From: Streptomyces sp. SUK 48
GTDB lineage: Bacteria > Actinomycetota > Actinomycetes > Streptomycetales > Streptomycetaceae
NCBI RefSeq assembly: GCF_009650765.1
Contig: NZ_CP045740.1
Location: 434,001 to 498,000, forward strand
Direction: 5' to 3'
Length of the DNA: 64,000 bases
The notes below the pieces were generated by a model that worked only from the letters and a program-made list of their open reading frames with translations, searched no databases and was not told the DNA's origin. The translations under genes and the position numbers were made by a program. Below, one piece after another: positions 25,704-33,938 of the stretch (position 1 is the first letter of the stretch; each line of letters starts with the position of its first letter).

Positions 25704-27925
25704 CGCCCGCCCCCCAGGAGACCCGCGGCCGCAGACGCGCCGCCCCCGCCCGGCGTCCGGCCCCCGCCTCCCGTGCCGGCACCGTCCGCACGCCCACCGT
25801 GCTCCAGATGGAGGCCGTCGAGTGCGGCGCCGCCGCCCTCGCGATGGTCCTCGGCCACTACGGCCGCCATGTCCCGCTGGAGGAACTGCGCATCGCCTGC
25901 GGGGTCTCCCGGGACGGCTCGCGCGCCAGCAACCTGCTGAAGGCGGCGCGCGGTTACGGCCTGACCGCCCGGGGCATGCAGATGGACCTGGCCGCCCTCG
26001 CCGAGGTGCGCGCCCCGGCCATCCTGTTCTGGGAGTTCAACCACTACGTCGTCTACGACGGGACGGGCCGCCGTCTCGGTCGGCGCGGCATCCACATCAA
26101 CGACCCCGCCAAGGGCCGCCGTTTCGTGCCCCTGGAGGAGTTCGACGGCAGCTTCACCGGGGTCGTCCTGGTGCTGGAGCCCGGCGAGGACTTCACCCGG
26201 GGCGGGCGCAGGCCGGGCGTGCTCGGCGCGCTGCCGGCCCGGCTGCGCGGCACCGCGGGCACCCTGCCCGCCGCGGTGCTGGCCAGTCTGCTGCTGGTCG
26301 CGGTCGGCGCGGCCGTACCGGCGCTGAGCCGCACCTATATCGACATGTTCCTGATCGGCGGGCAGACCTCGCTGCTGGGCGTGCTGTTCACCTCGATGGC
26401 CGCCTGCGTGCTGCTCACCCTGGTGCTGACCTGGCTCCAGCAGGCCAATCTGCTGCACGGCCGGATCATCTCCTCCACCCTGAGCAGCGCCCGCTTCCTG
26501 CGCCATCTGCTGCGGCTGCCGGTGACGTTCTTCGCCCAGCGCTCCCCCGCCGACCTGGTGCAGCGCCTCCAGTCCAACGACCAGGTGGCGGAGACGCTGG
26601 CCCGCGACCTGGCGGCGGCCGGCGTGGACGCGATCGTGGTCGTGCTGTACGCGGTGCTGCTCTACACCTACGACCCCCAGCTGACGTTCCTCGGCATCGG
26701 CGTGGCCCTGCTGAACATCGCCGCCATGCGGCTGGTCGTACGGCTGCGCGCGACCCGCACGGCCAAGCTGCGCGCGGACACCGCCCGGCTGACCAACACG
26801 GCATACACCGGGCTCCAGTTGATCGAGACGATGAAGGCGACCGGCGGTGAGGACGGCTACTTCCGCAAGTGGGCCGGGCAGCACGCGGCCACGCTGGAGG
26901 AGCAGCAGCGGCTCGGGGTGCCGAGCGCCTGGCTCGGGGTGGTCGCCCCGACGCTGGCCACGTTCAACAGCGCGCTGATCCTGTGGATCGGCGGTCTGCG
27001 CGCCGTCGAGGGGCATATCTCGGTGGGGCTGCTGGTGGCCTTCCAGGCGCTGGTCACCCGCTTCACCGCGCCGCTGACCCGGCTCAACGGGGTGGCGGGC
27101 CGCATCCAGGACTTCGCCGCCGACGTGGCCCGGCTGAAGGACGTGGAGAACTTCCAGGCCGATCCGCTCTACGCGCGGGGCGGCCCCGGCGACGAGACGC
27201 GCCGGCTGCACGGCCATGTCGAGCTGGAGAACGTGACGTTCGGCTACAGCCCGCTGGACAAGCCGCTGCTGGCCGGCTTCGACCTGACCGTGGGACCGGG
27301 GCGGCAGGTGGCCCTGGTGGGCGGCTCGGGCAGCGGCAAGTCCACCGTGTCCAGGCTCATTTCGGGGCTGTACGCCCCCTGGGACGGGGTGATCCGGATC
27401 GACGGCCGGCGCCTGGAGGACATCCCGCGCGGCGCGCTCGCCGCCTCCGTCTCCTTCGTGGACCAGGAGGTGTTCCTCTTCGAGGGCTCGGTCCGCGACA
27501 ACGTCGCCCTGTGGGACCCGTCCGTCCCGGACGAGGCGGTGGTCGAGGCGCTGAAGGACGCGGCCCTGTACGAGGTGGTGGCGCGCCGGCCCGGCGGCAT
27601 CCACGGCAAGGTCGACCAGGACGGCCGCAACTTCTCCGGCGGGCAGCGCCAACGCCTGGAGATCGCGCGGGCGTTGGTGCGCAGGCCCAGCATCCTGGTC
27701 CTGGACGAGGTGACCAGCGCGCTGGACGCGCAGACCGAGCTGGTGGTGATGGACAACCTGCGCCGGCGCGGCTGCGCCTGTGTGGTGATCGCGCACCGGC
27801 TGAGCACGGTCCGCGACAGCGACGAGATCGTCGTCCTCCAGCACGGCACGGTGGTCGAACGCGGGCGGCACGAGGAGCTGGTGGCGCGCGGCGGCGCGTA
27901 CGCGGCGCTGGTCAGGGAGCGTTGA
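25700..27925 (+). CDS. peptidase-containing ABC exporter (C39 peptidase, NHLM family)
   Basis: This 741-residue membrane protein cuts the double-glycine leader and exports the peptide. The N-terminal C39 peptidase has Gln36, catalytic Cys42 in 'EAVECGAAALAMVLGHYG', His115 in 'FNHYVVYDG' and Asp135 in 'INDPAKG', so the triad is complete. Six membrane helices follow (about residues 180-440). The ATPase domain then has GSGSGKST near residue 545, 'FSGGQRQR' and 'ILVLDEVTSALDA'. It overlaps the adaptor upstream and, by one base, the second ABC gene downstream. Confidence 0.94.
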   Translation: MTPAPQETRGRRRAAPARRPAPASRAGTVRTPTVLQMEAVECGAAALAMVLGHYGRHVPLEELRIACGVSRDGSRASNLLKAARGYGLTARGMQMDLAALAEVRAPAILFWEFNHYVVYDGTGRRLGRRGIHINDPAKGRRFVPLEEFDGSFTGVVLVLEPGEDFTRGGRRPGVLGALPARLRGTAGTLPAAVLASLLLVAVGAAVPALSRTYIDMFLIGGQTSLLGVLFTSMAACVLLTLVLTWLQQANLLHGRIISSTLSSARFLRHLLRLPVTFFAQRSPADLVQRLQSNDQVAETLARDLAAAGVDAIVVVLYAVLLYTYDPQLTFLGIGVALLNIAAMRLVVRLRATRTAKLRADTARLTNTAYTGLQLIETMKATGGEDGYFRKWAGQHAATLEEQQRLGVPSAWLGVVAPTLATFNSALILWIGGLRAVEGHISVGLLVAFQALVTRFTAPLTRLNGVAGRIQDFAADVARLKDVENFQADPLYARGGPGDETRRLHGHVELENVTFGYSPLDKPLLAGFDLTVGPGRQVALVGGSGSGKSTVSRLISGLYAPWDGVIRIDGRRLEDIPRGALAASVSFVDQEVFLFEGSVRDNVALWDPSVPDEAVVEALKDAALYEVVARRPGGIHGKVDQDGRNFSGGQRQRLEIARALVRRPSILVLDEVTSALDAQTELVVMDNLRRRGCACVVIAHRLSTVRDSDEIVVLQHGTVVERGRHEELVARGGAYAALVRER

Positions 27926-30756
27926 TGCGCGTTCAGGAGGGCTACGAGGGCGACCTGGTGCTCGGGGCGCTGGGCGCGCTCGGCACCCGGGTCGACTGCG
28001 CCGGGTTCACCCGCCTCGACCTGGAGGGCCCCGAGGTGCTGTGGCTGGTGGCGGCCGGCGCGCTGGACCTGTTCGCGGTGGACGCCGGACAGCAGGGCCA
28101 CTGGCACCACCTGGGCCGCCTGGAGGCGGGCGCGCTGCTGCTGGGACCGGTCACCGGCCCCCAGCACACCCTGGTGGCCCGCCCGGTGCGGGACTGCGTG
28201 GTGCACCGGGTGAACCTGCGCGAGCTGTACCAGCAGGCGGGCACCCAGACCTGGTCCTACGACGCGCACGGGCGGCCGCAGTACGTGCCGCCCGCGTCCA
28301 GCCCGCTGGAGTACGCCCTCGCGCTGGGCGTCGGCCGCGGCCTGTCCGTCCTCTTCCAGGCCCCGCTGGCCGAGGAGCGGCCCGAAGTCCTCACGGACGA
28401 CGACGTGTTCTGGATGCAGGTGCCGCCGGGCAGCGTCCAGTACGGCTCGCTGTACGGCGCACAGGCCGCCGCCGATCTGCTGATGGACCCGGCGCTGTGG
28501 CAGTCGCTGGTCGACCAGCAGTACCGGCTGCTGACCGCGCTGGACCGCTGGATCGAGCAGCTGGAGCGCAGCCATGAGACCCGCACGGCCGCCGGGATCA
28601 AGGCGGGTGAGGCGGCGGGCGCCCAGGCGGACCGCACCCTGCTGGCCTCGATCGGCCGCCGCTCGGGGCGTCGTACGACGGCCGCCGACGCCGATGCCAC
28701 GTACGCGGCCTGCGTGCTGGTCGCCGAGGCCGCCGGGATCACGCTCGCCGAGCCGGCCCGGGGCGGCGCCGAGAGCGAGCGCCTCGATCCGGTCGAGCGG
28801 GTGGCGCTGGCCTCCCGGGTGCGCACCCGGGCCGTACGGCTCCAAGGGCGCTGGTGGCGGGAGAACGTGGGGCCGCTGGTGGGACAGCGGGCGCTGTCCG
28901 GGGCGCCGGTCGCCCTGCTGTGGCGGCGCGGCGGCTATGCGGCCGTCCACCCGGGCAGCGGCCGGGAGACGCCCGTCGACAAGGCGAACGCGGAGGAGTT
29001 CGAGCCGCGCGCGGTGATGTTCTACCGGCCGCTGCCCGACAAGGCGCTCTCGCCCCTCGGGCTGCTCCGGTTCACGCTGGGCGGTGCCCGCGGCGATCTG
29101 CTCGGGCTGCTGGTGGCGGGACTGGTGACGGTGGCGATCGGCGCGCTGGTGCCCATCGCGACCGGCAAGGTGCTCGGCGAGTACGTGCCGAGGGCCGAAG
29201 AGGGCCTGATCGTCCAGGTGTGCCTGGCGGTGATGGTGAGCGGGGTGGTGTCGGCGGCGTTCACGCTGCTGGAGAACCTGTCGATCCTGCGCCTCGAGGG
29301 GCGCGTCGAGGCGGCGCTGCAACCGGCCGTCTGGGACCGGCTCCTGCGGCTGCCCACCCGGTTCTTCACCGAGCGCTCCACCGGCGAACTGGCCAGTGCC
29401 GCCATGGGGATCAGCGCGATGCGCCGGATGCTGGCGGGCGTCGGCCCGGTGGTCGCCCAGTCGGTGACGGTCGGCGCGATGAACCTCGGTCTGCTGTTCT
29501 GGTACAGCGTGCCGATGGCGCTCGCGGCGATCGGGATGCTGGTCGTGATCGCGGCCGTGTTCCTGGGGCTCGGGCTGTGGCAGGTGCGCTGGCAGCGGCG
29601 CCTGGTGGTGCTCGGCAACCAGCTCAACAACCAGGCGTTCCAGACCCTGCGCGGGCTGCCCAAGCTGCGGGTCGCGGCCGCCGAGAACTACGCCTACGCC
29701 GCGTGGGCAAGGGAGTTCGCGCGCAGCCGGGAGCTCCAGCAGAAGGCGGGGCGGATCAAGAACCTCACCGCGGTGCTCGGCGCGGTCTATCTGCCGGTGT
29801 GCTCGCTGCTGATGTTCATGCTGCTGGCGGGCCCGGCGAGGGGCACGCTGTCGGCGGCGGACTTCCTCACCTTCAACACCTCGGTGACGATGGTGCTGAC
29901 CTCCGTCACCCAGCTGACCGGCTCGCTGGTGTCGGCGGTGGCCGCGCTGCCGCTGTTCGAGGAGATCCGGCCGGTCCTCCGGGCCGCCCCCGAGGTCCGC
30001 GCCGCGAGCACCCGGCCCGGTCCGCTCACCGGGGCGCTGGAGACCCGCAAGCTGTCCTTCCGGTACTCCGACGACGGCCCGCTCGTCCTGGACGACGTCA
30101 GCTTCGCCGTCCGCGCGGGCGAGTTCGTCGCGGTCGTCGGCCCCAGCGGCTGCGGCAAGTCCACGCTGCTGCGGCTGCTGATCGGCTTCGACCGGCCCCT
30201 GTCGGGCAGCGTCCTGTACGACGGCCAGGACCTCGCCGCCCTCGACCAGTCGGCGGTGCGCCGGCAGTGCGGGGTGGTGCTCCAGCACGCCCAGCCCTTC
30301 ACCGGCTCCCTCCTGGACGTCATCTGCGGCACCGAGCCGTACACCCCCGAGGAGGCGATGGCGGCGGCCGAGATGGCGGGGCTCGCGGAGGACATCAAGC
30401 GCATGCCGATGGGCCTGCACACCCTCGTCTCGGGCAGCGGCTCGGTCTCCGGCGGGCAGCGCCAGCGGCTGATGATCGCCCAGGCGCTGATCCGCCGCCC
30501 CCGCGTCCTCTTCTTCGACGAGGCGACCAGCGCGCTGGACAACGACACCCAGCGCGTCGTCATCGAGAGCACCCGCAAGCTGAACGCCACCCGGGTCGTG
30601 ATCGCCCACCGCCTGTCCACGGTCATGGACGCGGACCGGGTGATCGTCATGGAGGACGGCCGCGTGGTCCAGCAGGGCAGCCCGGCCGACCTGCTCGCGG
30701 ACACGACGGGACGGCTGCACGAACTGGTGCGGCGGCAAATGGCCGAAACGCATTGA
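27925..30756 (+). CDS. second NHLM-type ABC transporter permease/ATPase (943 aa)
   Basis: The N-terminal 370 residues have no peptidase. They look like the cyclic-nucleotide-binding-like and linker region typical of 'NHLP bacteriocin export ABC transporter' subunits. Six membrane helices follow (about 385-660), then an ATPase domain with GPSGCGKST, 'SVSGGQRQRLMIAQAL' and 'LFFDEATSALDND'. It pairs with the C39 exporter as in other NHLM loci. Start ATG 27925 overlaps the previous stop by one base (TGATG). The length fits the family. Confidence 0.92.
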   Translation: MRVQEGYEGDLVLGALGALGTRVDCAGFTRLDLEGPEVLWLVAAGALDLFAVDAGQQGHWHHLGRLEAGALLLGPVTGPQHTLVARPVRDCVVHRVNLRELYQQAGTQTWSYDAHGRPQYVPPASSPLEYALALGVGRGLSVLFQAPLAEERPEVLTDDDVFWMQVPPGSVQYGSLYGAQAAADLLMDPALWQSLVDQQYRLLTALDRWIEQLERSHETRTAAGIKAGEAAGAQADRTLLASIGRRSGRRTTAADADATYAACVLVAEAAGITLAEPARGGAESERLDPVERVALASRVRTRAVRLQGRWWRENVGPLVGQRALSGAPVALLWRRGGYAAVHPGSGRETPVDKANAEEFEPRAVMFYRPLPDKALSPLGLLRFTLGGARGDLLGLLVAGLVTVAIGALVPIATGKVLGEYVPRAEEGLIVQVCLAVMVSGVVSAAFTLLENLSILRLEGRVEAALQPAVWDRLLRLPTRFFTERSTGELASAAMGISAMRRMLAGVGPVVAQSVTVGAMNLGLLFWYSVPMALAAIGMLVVIAAVFLGLGLWQVRWQRRLVVLGNQLNNQAFQTLRGLPKLRVAAAENYAYAAWAREFARSRELQQKAGRIKNLTAVLGAVYLPVCSLLMFMLLAGPARGTLSAADFLTFNTSVTMVLTSVTQLTGSLVSAVAALPLFEEIRPVLRAAPEVRAASTRPGPLTGALETRKLSFRYSDDGPLVLDDVSFAVRAGEFVAVVGPSGCGKSTLLRLLIGFDRPLSGSVLYDGQDLAALDQSAVRRQCGVVLQHAQPFTGSLLDVICGTEPYTPEEAMAAAEMAGLAEDIKRMPMGLHTLVSGSGSVSGGQRQRLMIAQALIRRPRVLFFDEATSALDNDTQRVVIESTRKLNATRVVIAHRLSTVMDADRVIVMEDGRVVQQGSPADLLADTTGRLHELVRRQMAETH

Positions 30757-30838
30757 TCCATAGGACACCTTCTTGCCGGAACCTGATTCGGCCGGTATTC
30801 AGGTTGGCGACCTGCCGGCACTGACGAAGGAGAATGCG

Positions 30839-30940
30839 ATGGCCGAGGAAATCTCGATCGAGGAACTCCAGGAGATCGCGGACGTCGAGGCGCGCGCCGC
30901 CGAGGCGTCGCAGGAACTGCGGGCCGCGGTCGTCGAGTAA
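30839..30940 (+). CDS. very short acidic peptide (33 aa), possible second precursor
   Basis: A 33-codon gene has a near-perfect ribosome site (GAAGGAG, 8 bases before the ATG) and is followed by a long hairpin. The peptide begins MAEEISIEELQEIADVE and ends 'AAVVE'. It contains nine Glu, one Asp and two Arg, and no Cys, Gly, Lys or aromatic residue. The N-terminal half looks like the helical recognition part of RiPP leaders, but there is no double-glycine site. It could be a substrate of the two enzymes encoded just after it, a carrier-like peptide, or a small regulator. It is too short for routine gene finding. Confidence 0.65.
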   Translation: MAEEISIEELQEIADVEARAAEASQELRAAVVE

Positions 30941-30951
30941 ACGTTCCCGCG

Positions 30952-30989
30952 CGTGCCGGTGCCGTCCCCACGGGGGCGGTACCGGCACG
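30952..30989 (+). terminator. long hairpin after the 33-aa peptide gene
   Basis: A 17-bp stem with two G-U pairs (30952-30968 with 30973-30989) and a 4-base loop begins 12 bases after the stop. It lies 44 bases before the next gene, so it may be an attenuator rather than a full stop. Confidence 0.8.
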
Positions 30990-31032
30990 TCAGGACGGCG
31001 CGGACACCTGACATCCGGCGTGGGAGAGAGAA

Positions 31033-32895
31033 TTGACGAAGCTCCGTAGGACGGTTCCCTACCTTTCCCGTTCCCATAGCGAAGAAAAAACGGAACCGGT
31101 AATTCTCGTGGATTCCGTGGAGCTTCCGCTCGCCGCGGCCGGCCACGCGGCGCTGCTGACCACCCTGCTGCGCCCGCTCGGGCTCGGTCCCGCCGACCGG
31201 TGCCTCCCGGCCGCCGAGGCCGAACAGCTGGTCGAGGCCCAGTACCGGGCGAGCCTGGAGTTCGTCTACGGCCACCCCGTGTGGCGACGCATCCGCGCGG
31301 CCCGCGGCACCGACGGCGCCGCGCCCGTCCTCGCCTACCTCCTGGAGTCGCGCCACTATCTGGCCGCGGCGCCGTTCCGGATGGCCAGCGGCATCACCGA
31401 CGCGCTGCGGCCCGGCCCCCTGATCCGCCTCCAGGCACACCATGTGGTCGAAGAGGCCGACCACGACACGTACTTCGAGAACGGGCTCGCCGCGCTGGGG
31501 CTGCCCCGCGACCTGGTCCGCGAGGCCCGCCCCGGGCCGGTGACCGTCGAGTGGATCCACCTCATGCGCACGGTCGCCGCCTACGGTCCGCTGGCCGCCG
31601 CGATCTGCTCCGGGCTGCTGGAATACACCGCGGGGGACCGCGAGTCGGTCGCCGGGTGGCACACCATGCTGGTCGACCAGGGAGTCCTCTCCCGCGAGGC
31701 GGTCGACGCGATCTTCGAGCATGTGCAGACCGACCTCGGCCTCGGCCACGGCTCCAACTGGCGGCACGCCCTGGAAGCCGCCCGCGTCGTGCCCGCAGCC
31801 GAACTCGCCGACTGGCTCAACGCGGTGAGCCTGGTCGCCGAGATGATCGTGCGCTGGCTGGAGACGTTCACCGAGGGCCTGTCGGCGACCGTGGTCGAGG
31901 CGGCCCCGGCCCTCGCCCTGGACGGTCCCGTCCGCACCCTCGGCGGCGAGGCCGACGGACTGCCGGTGTGGCCCGCCGAGATCTACGACTCCGTGACACA
32001 CGGCCCGCGCAGCCCGCGCCCCGGCGTCCGCCGGACCCTCGCGCTCGCCTACACCTTCGCCGGGCGCGCCACCGACCGGGAACCGGGCGCGCCGGGTACG
32101 GGACCCACCCCCGCCACCGCCGCACGCGACCTGACCGCCCGCACCGCGCGCGACTGGGACGGCGGCACCGGGGCGGCCGACCTGGAGAAGCTGGTCGAGG
32201 GCTGGATGACGGCCATCGACGGACACCGGCTGTGGCGCCGCCTCACCGAGGAGCCCACCCTCCCGCTGGTGCACGGCTGGATGGTCGAGAACTACCACTA
32301 CGTCGCCGGGATCTGGCAGCACTGCGGCGCCGCGGTCGCCGCCTGCCCCGACCCCGTGATCCGGGCCGAACTGGTCAAGCACCTGACCGAGGAGTTCAAC
32401 CACGGCAAGATGTTCCTGCGCGGCATCGAACGAGCGCGCGGGGACCGCTACGCCGGGCTGCCCACCGACCGGATGCGGCCGCTGCCGACCACGGTCGCGT
32501 TCGTCGGCACCCTGCGCGAACTGGGCCAGCGCGACTGGAAGGCATACGTCATCGCCCTGACCTACCTCCAGCTGTCGCTCAGCGCCGTGGACGGCGGGGT
32601 GCACGCCCGCCACGACGGCTTCTATCGCACGGTGTTCGACCGGTGTCCCGGTGCGGAGGCGATGGTGGCGGCGATGCGGCGCCACGACGACGAGGACACC
32701 CGGCTCGGTCACGGCGACGACACCCGGGTGCTGCTCGACCTGCTCACCGATCGGCACCGCGTCGACCGCGAGTCCGTCGCCGCGGCCGCCCTCGTCCCCC
32801 AGCTCACCTGGAGCTTCCTGGACGGGATCCTCCAGCACTACCGGCACGGCGAGGCGGCGATCGTCCAGCGCGCCGGCTGGCACGTCGATGCCTGA
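31033..32895 (+). CDS. tandem heme-oxygenase-like iron enzyme (620 aa)
   Basis: The protein holds two helical HO-like (iron-containing redox enzyme) domains. Each repeats the same ligand pattern: E105-x2-H108 ... H137-x2-E140-E141-x2-H144 in the first, and E419-x2-H422 ... H450-x2-E453-E454-x2-H457 in the second. Single-domain relatives bind two irons and use O2 for desaturation, C-C cleavage or N-oxygenation. Both sites look complete here. The TTG start has GGGAGAG upstream. It overlaps the following gene by 8 bases and sits downstream of the 33-aa peptide. The substrate is unknown and could be that peptide or a free small molecule. Confidence 0.8.
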   Translation: MTKLRRTVPYLSRSHSEEKTEPVILVDSVELPLAAAGHAALLTTLLRPLGLGPADRCLPAAEAEQLVEAQYRASLEFVYGHPVWRRIRAARGTDGAAPVLAYLLESRHYLAAAPFRMASGITDALRPGPLIRLQAHHVVEEADHDTYFENGLAALGLPRDLVREARPGPVTVEWIHLMRTVAAYGPLAAAICSGLLEYTAGDRESVAGWHTMLVDQGVLSREAVDAIFEHVQTDLGLGHGSNWRHALEAARVVPAAELADWLNAVSLVAEMIVRWLETFTEGLSATVVEAAPALALDGPVRTLGGEADGLPVWPAEIYDSVTHGPRSPRPGVRRTLALAYTFAGRATDREPGAPGTGPTPATAARDLTARTARDWDGGTGAADLEKLVEGWMTAIDGHRLWRRLTEEPTLPLVHGWMVENYHYVAGIWQHCGAAVAACPDPVIRAELVKHLTEEFNHGKMFLRGIERARGDRYAGLPTDRMRPLPTTVAFVGTLRELGQRDWKAYVIALTYLQLSLSAVDGGVHARHDGFYRTVFDRCPGAEAMVAAMRRHDDEDTRLGHGDDTRVLLDLLTDRHRVDRESVAAAALVPQLTWSFLDGILQHYRHGEAAIVQRAGWHVDA

Positions 32896-33841
32896 GACGG
32901 CCCGACGAGCGGCCGGGGACGGCCTGTTCGGCGTGGGCGCCGTGCTGCCGCTGGAGCGGCGGCCCCTGCGGGAACCCTTCGCCGCGCTGCGCGACCTGTT
33001 GGCCGAGGGCGTGCCCGGCGACGACACCGCGGCCCTGCGCGACCCCCGGCTCCCGCACGCGGTGTGGCCGGGGGCGCTCGCCCGGGAGGTGGCCGCCACC
33101 GCGCGCTGGGCGGCCCGGCGGACGCTCGCCCTCGCGGGCCGGGAACCCGCCGCCCGGGCCGGCTGGCACGGGCGCGGGCGGGTGCTCGCCCTGCTGCCCG
33201 CCCACGGGCACACGGTCCATCTGCTGCGGCGGGCCGCGCCGTTCGCGGTGTGCGGCTTCCCGGTACTGGTCGCGGGCCACGACCGGCAGCGCGCCGCGAT
33301 CGCCTCGGCGGTGTCCCGGACGGCACGGCTGCTGCGCCTGCCCGAGGACTCGCTGCGCCCGGCAGCCGTGCCCGCCGCCGAGGCGGTCACGGCGCTGACC
33401 GCCGACGACCTGGTGGTGGTCACCGGACACCCCGCCACCGCCGAGAAGGTGCGGGCGGCCACCCGCGCGAGTGTGCTGGGCGCCACCGGCGGCTGCGTGG
33501 TGCTCGCCGGCCCCGGCGGCGAGCGGCTCGACGCGGCGGCGGCCGCGCTCGGCGCCCATCAGCACCCCGGCAGCTGCACCCGCCTCGGCGGGGTGTGGCG
33601 CACCGGAGCGGCGGGCGCCCCGCCCTGGCGGCGGCGCGACGACACCGCGGCCACGCCCGCGGAGGCCGTCGCCGCGGCCCACCCCTCGACCGTCCTCAGG
33701 CTCGTCGACTCCCTCGACGAACCACCCGCGGAGGTCGCCGGATACACCGCCCTGCCGTGCGACGCGGCCGGCGCGCTCGGCACCCTGGTGGGCTTCGGAC
33801 GCGACCCGTGGCAGGGGTGGCCCGGCGACTTCCTCGTATGA
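32888..33841 (+). CDS. short aldehyde-dehydrogenase/LuxC-like protein (317 aa)
   Basis: I recognise only parts. 'RGRVLALLPAHGHTVHLL' with 'FPVLVAGHDRQR' recalls the Rossmann core of ALDH/LuxC proteins. 'DLVVVTGHPATAEKVRAATRASVLG' corresponds to the TGS segment. Cys230 in 'HQHPGSCTRLGGV' sits where the catalytic cysteine is expected. The protein is much shorter than an ALDH (about 480 residues), so it may be a reductase of a novel subfamily or a non-catalytic partner. It overlaps the tandem HO-like gene by 8 bases, suggesting a complex or sequential reactions. The fold call is moderate and the reaction is not known. Confidence 0.5.
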   Translation: MPETARRAAGDGLFGVGAVLPLERRPLREPFAALRDLLAEGVPGDDTAALRDPRLPHAVWPGALAREVAATARWAARRTLALAGREPAARAGWHGRGRVLALLPAHGHTVHLLRRAAPFAVCGFPVLVAGHDRQRAAIASAVSRTARLLRLPEDSLRPAAVPAAEAVTALTADDLVVVTGHPATAEKVRAATRASVLGATGGCVVLAGPGGERLDAAAAALGAHQHPGSCTRLGGVWRTGAAGAPPWRRRDDTAATPAEAVAAAHPSTVLRLVDSLDEPPAEVAGYTALPCDAAGALGTLVGFGRDPWQGWPGDFLV

Positions 33842-33938
33842 CACGCGGGACGCGGATGCCCCGCGAGACCCGGAGAACGCGCGGCACCGGCGACGGCCGA
33901 CGAGCCGCCGACGAGCGAGCAGGCAAAGGACGACAGAC

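Noticed and set aside
27244..30768. 1174-codon minus-strand open frame opposite the ABC transporter genes
   Set aside because: Its composition (His, Arg, Gln, Gly) is the usual shadow of GC-rich coding DNA, and the opposite strand carries well-defined ABC motifs. The same applies to the long minus-strand frames at 12773-14938, 21844-24183, 25592-27871 and 30799-33486.
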